In this document: piece by piece, positions 1-8,380 of the stretch
Layout of the letters: every line of letters starts with the position of its first letter
Numbering within the stretch: position 1 is the stretch's first letter
Assembly (NCBI RefSeq): GCF_045865695.1
Contig: NZ_BAACAP010000209.1
Coordinates: 1 to 64,000, forward strand
Direction of reading: 5' to 3'
From: Scytonema sp045865695
Lineage (GTDB): Bacteria > Cyanobacteriota > Cyanobacteriia > Cyanobacteriales > Nostocaceae
Length of the DNA: 64,000 bases
The notes under the pieces: generated by a model
The model's database searches: none
Told to the model about the DNA's origin: nothing
What the model saw: only the letters and a program-made list of their open reading frames with translations
Translations under genes and position numbers: made by a program

Positions 1-152
1 GTTAGTTGTTAGTGGTCACTGATTACTGGTCACTGATTACTGATTACTGGTCACTGGTCACTGGTCACTGATTACTGGTCACTGGTCACTGATTACTGGT
101 CACTGATTACTGGTCACTGATTACTGGTCACTGATTGGTCACTGGTCACTGT
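1..152. repeat. tandem heptamer repeats (TGGTCAC / TGATTAC)
   Basis: The tract is built almost entirely of 7-bp units alternating between TGGTCAC and TGATTAC, the short tandem repeats typical of filamentous cyanobacterial genomes. It runs into the 3' end of the nth gene, so the last codons and stop of nth are made of repeat sequence. The same family recurs at 955-995, 3888-3962, 5868-5906 and 13745-13842. Confidence 0.9.
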
Positions 153-795
153 TTACACCAATCTTTTCACATACATTCTTGAGAACGCACTCCGCACACT
201 TTGGTTTTTTTGCCGTGCAGGTATAACGTCCGTGAAGAACAACAGCAGGTCCCCAAAAAGTCCATTCTTCTTGAGGAACGAGTAGCATCAATTCTTGCTC
301 TATGGTTTCTGGAGTTTTCCGTTTTGTTAAGCCCAGACGTTGGCTAACGCGAGCAACATGGGTATCAACGATAATTCCAGAAGGAGTATTAAAAGCTGTG
401 TTGAGAACAACGTTGGCTGTTTTACGAGCAACTCCAGGTAAAGTCACTAGCTCATCCATTGTTTTGGGAACTTCTCCCCCATATCTTTCAACGAGGTCTT
501 GACACATGCTTTTGACGGTTTTGGCTTTGTTACGATAGAAACCAGTTGGTTTTAGTTCTTCCTCAAGTTCCAAAATATCAGCTTCAGCATAAGCTCTAGC
601 TGTGGGATACTTGGGAAACAAAGTTTTTGTAACTTTATTTACACGTTCATCAGTACACTGTGCTGCCAAAATCGTTGCTACAAGGAGTTGAAGCGGAGTT
701 TCCCAATCTAGCTCGTATCTGGCATTGGGATATACTTGTTTCAGATTATTAAGAATAATATCGATAGTTTGAGTACTGGTAGGCATAATAGGCAT
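139..795 (-). CDS. nth: endonuclease III (DNA glycosylase / AP lyase)
   Basis: This is a base-excision-repair enzyme that removes oxidised pyrimidines and cleaves the abasic site. At 218 aa it has the normal length. The helix-hairpin-helix reads LPGVARKTA, with catalytic Lys125, and the catalytic Asp144 lies in VDTHVARVS. The C-terminal [4Fe-4S] cluster is complete: Cys193, Cys200, Cys203 and Cys209 in C-x6-C-x2-C-x5-C spacing. The start could be Met1 or Met4 (MPIMPTS). The final residues (SDQ) and stop codon are encoded by the neighbouring heptamer repeat tract, so the native C-terminus was probably replaced by repeat expansion without harm. It is transcribed away from the M16 protease gene and appears to be a single-gene unit. 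Confidence 0.95.
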   Translation of the reverse strand: MPIMPTSTQTIDIILNNLKQVYPNARYELDWETPLQLLVATILAAQCTDERVNKVTKTLFPKYPTARAYAEADILELEEELKPTGFYRNKAKTVKSMCQDLVERYGGEVPKTMDELVTLPGVARKTANVVLNTAFNTPSGIIVDTHVARVSQRLGLTKRKTPETIEQELMLLVPQEEWTFWGPAVVLHGRYTCTAKKPKCAECVLKNVCEKIGVNSDQ

Positions 796-954
796 AAAAA
801 TAGTGTTATTAATTTAACTATTCTTTGCCCGTTATACCTCTTTATACAAAATTTGGCAAAGTGGGGAAACCCCACGGGGATCTACCTCCACTGATACAAC
901 TAAGTAGCTAGGAGCAAAAAAACCGAACTACATTACAAAATATAAATACACATA

Positions 955-995
955 AACAGTGACCACCTGACCAGTGACCAGTGACTAATGACAAT
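955..995. repeat. short heptamer repeat tract
   Basis: Contains GTGACCA units (reverse complement of TGGTCAC) in the gap between nth and the M16 protease gene, about 35 bp before the protease start. Confidence 0.7.
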
Positions 996-1027
996 CTTCA
1001 CGAGTTAACTTTAATTGTGTTGAGACT

Positions 1028-3886
1028 ATGTCTTTTCTATCCAAGCTACGTCCTTCTCTTCTGATTCTCTTCAGCCTCTTCTTGAGTGGAGTGCTGTGGC
1101 TGAGCAATTTTTCTGTTGCAGCCCTCCAAACAGATGTTACGCCAGTGTCGGGTCTTTCCCTCACCCAAGGAGTGCGAAAAACTATTCTGAATAATGGTTT
1201 AACTGTACTGACTAAGGAAGTTCACACTTCCCCGGTGGTAAGCGTACAAGTATGGTATCGAGTGGGTTCGCGTAACGAGAAAGCAGGTGAGAACGGTATT
1301 TCTCATCAGCTAGAACATTTGATGTTTAAAGGAACTACTGACCGCCCAGTGCAATTTGGTCGTTTGTTGAGTGCTTTGGGTAGCCAGTTTAATGCTTTTA
1401 CTAGTTACGATCAAACGGCTTACTTTAGTACGGTACAGCGCGATAAATTGGATGCACTGCTGACTCTAGAAGCGGACCGCATGGAAAGTGCTTTGATTCA
1501 AGCCGACCAACTCACAAGTGAGAAGCGTGTTGTTATTTCAGAGTTGCAGGGTTACGAAAATTCTCCAGGGTATCGTCTCAATCGTGCTGTTATGCGGGCT
1601 GCATTTCCGAATCGGTCTTACGGTTTACCTGTAGGAGGTACGAAATCTGATGTCGAGAAATTTACATTAGAGCAAGTCCGCAACTACTATCAAACATACT
1701 ACAGTCCTGATAATGCAACGCTGGTTGTTACCGGAGATTTTGACACTGCAGCTGTTCTCAAATCTGTCGAACAAAATTTTGGAAAACTACCGAAACGAGG
1801 ACGGGGAAACGCAACAAGTCAAAATGCAAAAACCCAGTCTACTTCTCCAATCGCCAATCGCCAATCCCCAACCGCCAGTCCCCATTACCCCTTATCCCCA
1901 GAGGGGACCCCGAGTTCCCCAATCGCCAGTTCCCAGTCCCCAACCGCCAGTCCCCAATCTCCTATTATCTTGAAAGAACCGGGTAGCGCAGCACTGTTAC
2001 AAGCTGTATATCCTTTGCCTGATGCCAACCATCCTGATGTAGCTGCTATTGATGTTATGGATGCTATCTTGACTGGTGGACGCAGTTCTAGACTTTACCA
2101 AGCTTTGGTGGAATCTGGTTTGGCTAGTTCGGTCAGTGCGAGTCCTGCAGAACTGATTGAGCCCGGTTGGTATGAAATTAACGTTACAGCAGTTCCAGGT
2201 CAACAACTCTCTAAGATTTCTCAAGTTCTGCAACAGTCTTTAACAGAACTTCAACAAAAACAGGTTGCTACTGATGAGTTGAATCGAGCAAAAACACAAC
2301 TCCAAGCTGCTTTTGTTCTCAATAACCAGGATATTACTAGCCAAGCAACTCAATTAGGATATAGCGAAATTGTTTCTAGTGATTATCTGTACATTAAGCG
2401 CTATCTTGAGGCAATAGCAAAAGTTTCAGCAGCAGATGTACAGCGAGCTGCGAAAACTTATCTCAATTCGGCTCAACAAACTCTCGGCTTTTTTGAACCG
2501 ACTCTTCCTGATGGGAAACCAGGAGCGACTGGCGCTGGTTCTGGTCGCACTGTGGAAAACTTTAGCCCTGGTAAGCCTGTAGATCCGGCTGAACTGGCTA
2601 AATACCTCCCTGCTGCTAAATCTACCAGTGTTTCTACGAAGCAAACTCTACCAGAACAATTTATCTTTAAAAATGGTTTGCAAGTTCTCTTGCTTCGCGA
2701 TCGCAGTGTTCCTACAATTAACCTGAGCGGACAAATTCAAGCAGGTAGTGTATTTGATACCAATCAGAAAGCAGGTTTGGCTAATTTGGTTGCAGCCAAC
2801 CTCATGAATGGAACTCAAACTAAGGATGCTTTAACTCTGGCAAAAACTCTGGAAGATCGGGGTGCTAGTTTGGGATTTCTCGCAAATCGTGAAGGAGTTA
2901 GTATTAGTGGAAATGGCTTGTCGGCTAATCTGCCAATATTAATTGACACTTTGGCAGATGTGGTCAAAAATGCTAATTTTCCCAACGCTCAACTCGAACT
3001 TAGCAGACAGCGATCGCTCACTAGTTTAAAAGCACTGTTAGACGATCCTCGTGGCTTAGGAAGACGGGTATTTCAACAGGCGATTTATCCAGAAAATCAC
3101 CCATTCCATAGCTTCCCCACAGAACAGAGCTTGAAAAGTATTACTCGTAACGATCTCGTGCGCTTTTACCAAGAGCACTACCGTCCAGATACAATGACTA
3201 TTGCTCTAGTTGGTGATTTCGAGCCAAGCCAAGTCAAAGCTTTGCTAAATAAAGCTTTTGGTGATTGGAAAGCTGAGGGGAATCCACCAACACTCAATTT
3301 ACCTTCAGTAGCGTTACCTCAGAAGACGACACAGTTAAACCCTGCAATTCCAGGGAAGGCAGAAGATGTCACTTACATTGGCTACAATAGTATATCTCGG
3401 AAAGACCCCCGTTATTATAGTGCTTTAGTACTGAATGAAATTTTGGGTGGCGATACTTTGTCCAGCCGATTGGGTACTGAGGTTCGCGATCGTCAAGGTC
3501 TGACCTACGGTATTTACAGCGCTTTTGCTGCTGGTATTAACCCCGGTCCGTTTTTAATCCAAATGCAAACGGCTCCAGGAGACACTCAGAAAGCAATAGC
3601 CAGCGCAATTGCTTTGCTTAAGCAATTGCGAGAGCAAGGTATTACGGAAGCCGAGTTAAACGCTGCAAAACGCTCGATTACCAACAGTTTTCCTGTAGAA
3701 TTGGCAAATCCCAGTAATTTAGCAGAGATTATTTTGGGTAATGCTATTTACGGTTTGTCTCCTGCAGAAATTCGAGAATATCCCAAGCGCATAGAATCAG
3801 TGACGAGCGCTCAAGTGCAACAGGTTATTCAGGAGTTAATTCATCCAGATAAATTGGTGATTGTGACTGCTGGACCGGGAGCGTGA
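1028..3886 (+). CDS. secreted M16 family zinc metalloprotease (two M16 domains)
   Basis: 952 aa. An N-terminal hydrophobic signal segment (about residues 9-32) indicates export to the periplasm or membrane. The first M16 domain carries the inverted zinc motif HxxEH (His93, Glu96, His97) and the downstream ligand Glu172 in a RVVISE context, so it should be catalytic. The second, inactive-type M16 domain occupies roughly residues 540-950 and lacks HxxEH, as usual for single-chain M16 peptidases. Within the first half, residues about 273-315 form a Pro/Ser/Gln-rich linker encoded by an expanded DNA repeat. The physiological substrate is unknown; the family degrades peptides or processed membrane proteins. 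It is flanked on both sides by heptamer repeats and stands alone. Confidence 0.93.
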   Translation: MSFLSKLRPSLLILFSLFLSGVLWLSNFSVAALQTDVTPVSGLSLTQGVRKTILNNGLTVLTKEVHTSPVVSVQVWYRVGSRNEKAGENGISHQLEHLMFKGTTDRPVQFGRLLSALGSQFNAFTSYDQTAYFSTVQRDKLDALLTLEADRMESALIQADQLTSEKRVVISELQGYENSPGYRLNRAVMRAAFPNRSYGLPVGGTKSDVEKFTLEQVRNYYQTYYSPDNATLVVTGDFDTAAVLKSVEQNFGKLPKRGRGNATSQNAKTQSTSPIANRQSPTASPHYPLSPEGTPSSPIASSQSPTASPQSPIILKEPGSAALLQAVYPLPDANHPDVAAIDVMDAILTGGRSSRLYQALVESGLASSVSASPAELIEPGWYEINVTAVPGQQLSKISQVLQQSLTELQQKQVATDELNRAKTQLQAAFVLNNQDITSQATQLGYSEIVSSDYLYIKRYLEAIAKVSAADVQRAAKTYLNSAQQTLGFFEPTLPDGKPGATGAGSGRTVENFSPGKPVDPAELAKYLPAAKSTSVSTKQTLPEQFIFKNGLQVLLLRDRSVPTINLSGQIQAGSVFDTNQKAGLANLVAANLMNGTQTKDALTLAKTLEDRGASLGFLANREGVSISGNGLSANLPILIDTLADVVKNANFPNAQLELSRQRSLTSLKALLDDPRGLGRRVFQQAIYPENHPFHSFPTEQSLKSITRNDLVRFYQEHYRPDTMTIALVGDFEPSQVKALLNKAFGDWKAEGNPPTLNLPSVALPQKTTQLNPAIPGKAEDVTYIGYNSISRKDPRYYSALVLNEILGGDTLSSRLGTEVRDRQGLTYGIYSAFAAGINPGPFLIQMQTAPGDTQKAIASAIALLKQLREQGITEAELNAAKRSITNSFPVELANPSNLAEIILGNAIYGLSPAEIREYPKRIESVTSAQVQQVIQELIHPDKLVIVTAGPGA
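1846..1970 (+). repeat. repeat-derived insertion inside the M16 protease gene
   Basis: Degenerate CCAATCG / CCAGTCCC / CCAACCG units, the same style of short repeat seen between cyanobacterial genes, are read in frame to give a low-complexity segment rich in Ser, Pro, Ala and Gln (for example SPTASPQSP). The insertion preserves the reading frame and lies in the surface linker of the first M16 domain. Confidence 0.8.
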
Positions 3887-3887
3887 A

Positions 3888-3962
3888 TCAGTGAGCAGTG
3901 AGCAGTGACCAGTGACCAGTGACCAGTGACCAGTGTTTTTGGGAACTGATGACTGGTCACTG
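3888..3962. repeat. heptamer repeats (GTGACCA)n
   Basis: Units of AGTGACC repeat immediately after the protease stop codon and end just before the convergent endonuclease gene, so the tract fills the whole space between the two 3' ends. Confidence 0.85.
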
Positions 3963-3979
3963 GCTACCGAACAAAATCT

Positions 3980-4627
3980 TTACGTAGATGCTTTGAGCTT
4001 TACCCAGTAGCCTCTGGGTGGTTTTTCAATACTGTAAGCTTTGCACCATTTTTCTATAGCTTTGTCAGACAAGCCAAAGTCCTTTGTAATTTGGCTTGTT
4101 GGCTTTTCCCACACGAGTTTTTGTAATTCTTCTTTGCTGGGTCTGGGTACTTTGCGCGTGTTTATTCTTGCTTCTGTGTTGACTTTTCTAGTTGTTAAAT
4201 CAACTCCAAATTCTTTGTAAGTTCGTTTAGTTGCATCTTCCGTAAAATCTGTAAAGTCTTCCCACCAGTAAAATGGTGTAGCTGAGTTAGGTATTTTTGT
4301 AGTAATGTAGCAACCACAAAACTTGACCGATGGATAAACAACTTTATCTATATCAGGTAGGTAAACAGCGTAAAAATCAAAGTCGTCCTCTTGGTACTTT
4401 TTCTGATGAGTACCATTTTTATCTACCCAAATGGTTTTCTTGATGACTCTATTGTCTCCAGCGTATTTAGCTTGTATTCTGTAACACTTACTATTTTTAT
4501 AAGCAATAAGATCGAAAGGTAAATGTTCGCAAACTACGGGTGTGAAAACTAAGTATCCTTTAACTGTGAGATCTGCTATTGCTTTTGCAGCAGCTATGTC
4601 ACCTTTGTTCTTTGTATGATGTAGCAA
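3980..4627 (-). CDS. group I intron-type PD-(D/E)XK endonuclease (I-Ssp6803I-like), free-standing
   Basis: 215 aa. The N-terminal ~110 residues match the cyanobacterial intron-associated PD-(D/E)XK homing endonuclease fold: a GDIAAAKAIADL helix, the active-site Asp39 in PFDLIAY and the Q-x-K strand (Gln52, Lys54 in IQAKYAG). The C-terminal part (about residues 160-212) has a helix-turn-helix segment with SKEELQKLVW and KPPRGYW, a DNA-recognition module often found on intron and HNH nucleases. It lies 78 bp downstream of an uninterrupted tRNA-Arg on the same strand, and no intron core is visible around it. It could be a mobile endonuclease that has lost its intron, or a domesticated nuclease. 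The family call is strong; the function is not known. Confidence 0.8.
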   Translation of the reverse strand: MLHHTKNKGDIAAAKAIADLTVKGYLVFTPVVCEHLPFDLIAYKNSKCYRIQAKYAGDNRVIKKTIWVDKNGTHQKKYQEDDFDFYAVYLPDIDKVVYPSVKFCGCYITTKIPNSATPFYWWEDFTDFTEDATKRTYKEFGVDLTTRKVNTEARINTRKVPRPSKEELQKLVWEKPTSQITKDFGLSDKAIEKWCKAYSIEKPPRGYWVKLKAST

Positions 4628-4705
4628 AATAAACCCTCAACAGCAGTAATTATTCTATCACAGTTACCGCCTTTGAGAAGTTTTACTGGGGTTAAACGGT
4701 TAAAC

Positions 4706-4777
4706 GGGTGCGGCAGGATTTGAACCTGCGACTCGCTGCTTAGAAGGCAGCTACTCTATCCCCTGAGTTACGCACCC
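4706..4777 (-). tRNA. trnR-UCU: tRNA-Arg (anticodon UCU)
   Basis: The 72-nt cloverleaf has a perfect 7-bp acceptor stem (GGGTGCG with CGCACCC), a 4-bp D stem (ACTC/GAGT), a 5-bp anticodon stem (GCTGC/GCAGC) around loop CTTCTAA, and a 5-bp T stem (GCAGG/CCTGC) with TTCAAAT. The anticodon is TCT, reading AGA/AGG. The terminal CCA is not encoded, as is common in cyanobacteria. No intron interrupts the anticodon loop. Confidence 0.95.
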
Positions 4778-5079
4778 AGACTATTAACAAACGAAACGAT
4801 CATAACATATATAAACAGAAAAATGACAAACCTTTGCGTAAAGCAAATTAAAATTATTGCAGATTTCACGTCGTCAAGGCTAAGATCCAAGGCGCTAGAT
4901 ATTATTTGTACACTTACAACCCACCATATGGATTATTTGTTAGTTATACCGATTTGTCGATGAGTTTGTCGTTCGGCAAGCTCTAAAAACAGCGTACAAG
5001 GCTGCATCAAAAGCCATGTAGCTAGCGTGCGATGATTTATCCCATGTATAAAGCCCCGGTAAGGTTATTTGCCAGTGTC

Positions 5080-5742
5080 ATGTTTATTTTGAAACGGCAG
5101 GATGTAGAAATATCTACCATTCAGCACCCAAAGCGAGAACAGCAGGTGCCAATCCTCTATTATCAGGGGCAAACCTTTCGGTTAATCAATGTCTTCAAAG
5201 CTAGTCAAGAAGAAGAGGCTAAAGCTTTGTGGAGAGATTTAACCGATAACCGAGGCAAAGCCTGCGTTTTACTAGAGGAACCCGATCGCTACAGCGTTTG
5301 GGGTAAAGTTCGTGTAGACCAGATAGGTAGTGACACGGGAAGTAGTAGTAGCAAGATGGGCATTTTTACTCTTGCCAGTCTTTTACTGCTGCAATCTGTG
5401 TTTATCGATATAGAAGATTTTTTAGGTTCAAAACAAGCAACATTATTTCAAAAAGGTGTTGCCGAAGTCATGCAGCAATGGCAGTTTCCTCAGGTATCCT
5501 CACCAGAGGCGCTCAAAAAACTGCTGACTATGGACTTAGAAGAGCTAGCCCAACTGCCAACTTGGCAAGAACATCATGTAATTACGTTCTTGCAAGAATT
5601 GCATCGGTTAGCAAAAGCATCTTTTGGCAATACTAATTTTGCCCATCAAGTGGGCGAGAGATTGCAAGAGATGCCAGAAGGCGAGCGCTCGCTTTTTATC
5701 AATTGGCTCAATCAATCTCCCTTAAGTAAACTGTGGCATTAA
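5080..5742 (+). CDS. conserved cyanobacterial protein of unknown function (Npun_F0813-like)
   Basis: About 220 aa from the ATG at 5080. An in-frame ATG at 5032 would add 16 residues, but conserved-looking sequence begins at MFILKRQDVEIS, so 5080 is preferred. The protein looks soluble. The N-terminal half is beta-rich (VPILYYQGQTFRLINVF, KACVLLEEPDRYSVWGKVR) and the C-terminal half helical and Glu/Leu-rich. No catalytic motif is evident. I recognise the pattern as a cyanobacteria-restricted family found in many filamentous genomes, but not a function. It follows the divergently oriented tRNA-Arg. Confidence 0.75.
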   Translation: MFILKRQDVEISTIQHPKREQQVPILYYQGQTFRLINVFKASQEEEAKALWRDLTDNRGKACVLLEEPDRYSVWGKVRVDQIGSDTGSSSSKMGIFTLASLLLLQSVFIDIEDFLGSKQATLFQKGVAEVMQQWQFPQVSSPEALKKLLTMDLEELAQLPTWQEHHVITFLQELHRLAKASFGNTNFAHQVGERLQEMPEGERSLFINWLNQSPLSKLWH

Positions 5743-5867
5743 CTGATAGAACTTTTCAAGTATCTTTAAAAAATTGTTGATGTCTATGATACATATCATT
5801 AATCCTCATTTACGGAAAAAGATTGATTCAAAATTCAAATCTCCTACTTCAAAAGTATGAGGTTTAA

Positions 5868-5906
5868 CCAGTTACTGGTAACTGGTTACTGGTCACTGGT
5901 CACTGT
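5868..5906. repeat. heptamer repeats
   Basis: TTACTGG and TCACTGG units sit in the gap just upstream of the membrane-protein gene at 5939. Confidence 0.8.
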
Positions 5907-5938
5907 TATGCTAGAGTGCATTTATACTGTAAAGTTCT

Positions 5939-6823
5939 ATGAGTAGCGCTTACAACAAAACACAGCGAAATAAATCCATGTTTTCCACCCAGAACATCGT
6001 CTTGGCAAGTATGGGCTGGGGAGTCCTTGCACTGTTATACTTTATGTTATTCAGTGCCAGAATTCCAGACACAGATGGCATAGAAAAACGTGCCGAGTGG
6101 TACGTAATAGGTACAAATATTTTTGAAGCAATGGCTTACTTAGGTGCTGGTATTTTATGCTTGAGAAATTGGCGCAGCGCACAAATCGTCAGCGGTCGAA
6201 ATGTATGGCTGTCAATCGGCATCGGTATGCTTTCTTATTTCCTTGGAGGGATAATTTTTGGATATACGGAGATAGCTTTAGGAAAAGAACCAATTCTTTC
6301 TTTTGCTGATGTCTTTTTTGTAGCAACATACGTGTTGCTAGGTGTGGGTATGGTGTTGGCAGTGGCTTCTAGACGACTAACTCTAGATAAGTGGCAATGG
6401 GCAATTGTGCTAGCGATCGCAATACTTGGGAGCGCTTTAGCATGGTTAATTTCCAGCCAACCACCACAAGAAGCAGCAAAAGTTGCCATCCTCACATGGG
6501 AAGAAAATACAGCAGCAATTTTAAACTGGTTTTATATCGTTAGTGATGTACTACTATTAGTAATTGCGTCTACTCTACTGCTAGCCTTTTGGGGGGGAAG
6601 AGTTTCCCTTTCTTGGCGCATGATAGCAGCAGCAGCATTTTCACTGTATGTAGCTGATATGTGGTTTAAATATGCCACAAATTGGATTCCAAATTATCAA
6701 AGTGGAGAAATACTTGAGGTATTTTGGGTGTGGAGCGGAGTCTTATTTGGCTTGGGCGCTGTTTTAGAACATGACGCATCAATAAACCGTTCGCGGCGTG
6801 CAGGCGGAAGAAAAAGAACTTAG
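5939..6823 (+). CDS. polytopic inner-membrane protein, sensor-type 7-8 TM domain, no output domain
   Basis: 294 aa with seven or eight hydrophobic helices (for example around residues 20-40, 60-80, 90-110, 125-145, 155-170, 200-220, 230-245 and 260-275). The segment SFADVFFVATYVLLGVGM resembles the periodic helices seen in membrane sensor domains attached to GGDEF or histidine-kinase modules, but here the chain ends after the last helix with a short basic tail (RSRRAGGRKRT). It may therefore be a stand-alone version of such a sensory or transport domain; that is inference. The HTH-protein gene begins 25 bp downstream, suggesting co-transcription. No substrate can be assigned. Confidence 0.75.
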   Translation: MSSAYNKTQRNKSMFSTQNIVLASMGWGVLALLYFMLFSARIPDTDGIEKRAEWYVIGTNIFEAMAYLGAGILCLRNWRSAQIVSGRNVWLSIGIGMLSYFLGGIIFGYTEIALGKEPILSFADVFFVATYVLLGVGMVLAVASRRLTLDKWQWAIVLAIAILGSALAWLISSQPPQEAAKVAILTWEENTAAILNWFYIVSDVLLLVIASTLLLAFWGGRVSLSWRMIAAAAFSLYVADMWFKYATNWIPNYQSGEILEVFWVWSGVLFGLGAVLEHDASINRSRRAGGRKRT

Positions 6824-6848
6824 ATTAAGGAATGGCTGGTGTCCTACC

Positions 6849-7952
6849 GTGAGAAAACTAACAGAATCAGACAAACAAGAAATTCTCAAGTTATATCGAG
6901 AAACTGCGGAAACAACCTCAACTTTGGCAGAGCGCTATGACGTGAGCAATTCCACGATTAGCCGCTTGCTAAAAAGTACGTTGCCAGAGGATGAGTATGA
7001 GTACCTTGTTTCTTTAAAACGTGCTGCTAGAACTCCTGAAGGCAGGGCACAAGTTAGCTATGATAATTTGCCCGTATTTACTCACGAGCAAGAAGAACAA
7101 GATGAAGAACAAGTAGCAACTCCCGTTGTTGCTCAGAAAGTTGTTGAGGTTCAACCACAAGAAGAACTAGAGCCAGAGACAAAACCCAAACCCCAGAAAG
7201 TTATTGAGCCAACACCAACGAGGAGCAAACGCGAAACTCCGAAAGTCGTTGAGCCAACACCAACGAGGAGCAAACGCGAAACTCCGAAAGTCATTGAGCC
7301 AGTCACCAAAACAAGACGAGTGAAGCGGCGTTCCTCAACATCGGAAGACGAGCAAGAGCAACTCACTTTACCAGTTGTAGAGGAACCAATTGCCGAACAA
7401 CTGGAATTGTTAGAACAAAAATCACCTGAAATCGCAAGCATTCCCAGTGTATTGGGAGAAAATACTTATTCAGCAACAAATGCGATCGCGGAAATGTTTG
7501 GTGAGGACTTGCTAGATTCAGATGATTTGGACGATCTAGATGATGAGGACGAGGAATATGACGACGATGATGACGATGAAGATTTTGAAGAAAGACCACG
7601 GCTAGTTGCAAGAACAAGTAAGAGTGATTCTGTTCGAGTTCTACCACTGTCAGCCGCAGCTTTGCCAAAAACTTGCTATCTCGTTATAGATCGTTCCTCG
7701 GAATTAATCACCCGACCTCTGAGGGATTTTGGAGATTTAGGACAAATTCCTAACTTGGAAACTCAGCAAAGAACTCTACCCGTGTTTGATAATCACCGAG
7801 TCGCCAAACGCTTTTCCACCAAACGCGATCGCGTGATTAAAATACCTGATAGTAAAATGTTACACAAGGCTCGCTATCACCTGCATGCTAAGGGAATCAC
7901 TCGACTGTTAATTGATGGTCAAGTGTATTCTTTGTCATCGACTACTGTTTAG
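6849..7952 (+). CDS. helix-turn-helix protein with long acidic linker and conserved C-terminal domain
   Basis: 367 aa from a GTG start at 6849, chosen because conserved sequence begins at (M)RKLTESDKQEILKLYRE; an upstream in-frame ATG at 6798 would overlap the preceding gene. The first ~50 residues form a transposase/Hin-type HTH (TSTLAERYDVSNSTISRLLK). A Pro/Glu/Lys-rich linker follows, with a tandem 15-residue duplication (EPTPTRSKRETPKV), then a very acidic stretch (repeated Asp/Glu near residues 220-250). The C-terminal ~100 residues (from PKTCYLVIDRSSEL to LLIDGQVYSL) look like a separate folded domain. The architecture suggests a DNA-binding regulator or nucleoid protein, but the function is not known. 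It is probably co-transcribed with the membrane protein upstream. Confidence 0.8.
   Translation: MRKLTESDKQEILKLYRETAETTSTLAERYDVSNSTISRLLKSTLPEDEYEYLVSLKRAARTPEGRAQVSYDNLPVFTHEQEEQDEEQVATPVVAQKVVEVQPQEELEPETKPKPQKVIEPTPTRSKRETPKVVEPTPTRSKRETPKVIEPVTKTRRVKRRSSTSEDEQEQLTLPVVEEPIAEQLELLEQKSPEIASIPSVLGENTYSATNAIAEMFGEDLLDSDDLDDLDDEDEEYDDDDDDEDFEERPRLVARTSKSDSVRVLPLSAAALPKTCYLVIDRSSELITRPLRDFGDLGQIPNLETQQRTLPVFDNHRVAKRFSTKRDRVIKIPDSKMLHKARYHLHAKGITRLLIDGQVYSLSSTTV
7206..7295 (+). repeat. 45-bp tandem duplication in the HTH-protein gene
   Basis: Two copies of a 45-bp unit (7206-7250 and 7251-7295) differ at about one position, near the end (gtcGtt versus gtcAtt). They encode two copies of a 15-residue Pro/Lys/Arg linker. 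The near-identity implies a recent slippage event that kept the frame. Confidence 0.9.
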
Positions 7953-7973
7953 TTAGTGGTTAGTTGTTAGTAG

Positions 7974-7993
7974 GGGCGCAAGGCATTGCGCCC
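7974..7993. repeat. short palindrome after the HTH-protein gene
   Basis: GGGCGCAA and TTGCGCCC form an 8-bp perfect hairpin with a GGCA loop. It is a common dispersed cyanobacterial palindrome and could act as a terminator for the 5939-7952 unit, although no T-run follows. Short TTAG-type repeats lie on both sides (7950-7972, 8014-8035). Confidence 0.6.
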
Positions 7994-8041
7994 GTACAGG
8001 GTTAATGGAACAATTAGCCATTAGCCATTAGTAATTTTGTT

Positions 8042-8365
8042 ATGAATGAATCAGTTCAATACGGTGTAGTATTAGTAACAGCTTCTTCAGTAGAAGAGGC
8101 GGAAACAATCGCAAATGCTCTTGTGGAGGTTAGGCTAGCTGCTTGCGTTAGTATCATGCCAATCCACTCCATTTATACTTGGCAAGGACAGAAACACAAA
8201 GAGCAAGAATGGCAGTTATTGATTAAAACTGACTTAGAACAATTTTCTACATTGGAAGCAAAAATTCGCGAACTACACTCCTATCAAGTGCCTGAAATTA
8301 TTGCGATACCTGTAGTTGCTGGTTCTCAACCTTATCTTCAATGGATTTCTGAGCAAGTAGGTTGA
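8042..8365 (+). CDS. cutA: CutA-family divalent cation tolerance protein
   Basis: 107 aa, the normal size for the trimeric CutA1 family, which is linked to tolerance of copper and other divalent metals; the molecular role is still debated. The ferredoxin-like fold is visible as VVLVTASSVEEAETIANALVE, LAACVSIMP, IYTWQGQ and YQVPEIIAIPV, with the family's conserved Cys36 in AACVS and the YQVPEI motif. The protein has no signal peptide and is cytosolic. It is monocistronic between two repeat-containing gaps. Confidence 0.95.
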   Translation: MNESVQYGVVLVTASSVEEAETIANALVEVRLAACVSIMPIHSIYTWQGQKHKEQEWQLLIKTDLEQFSTLEAKIRELHSYQVPEIIAIPVVAGSQPYLQWISEQVG

Positions 8366-8380
8366 TATAACCATGCCCAA

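Noticed and set aside
1..152. Repeat tracts as CRISPR arrays
   Set aside because: Units are 7 bp without unique spacers, so these are short tandem repeats; no CRISPR array or cas gene was seen in the window.
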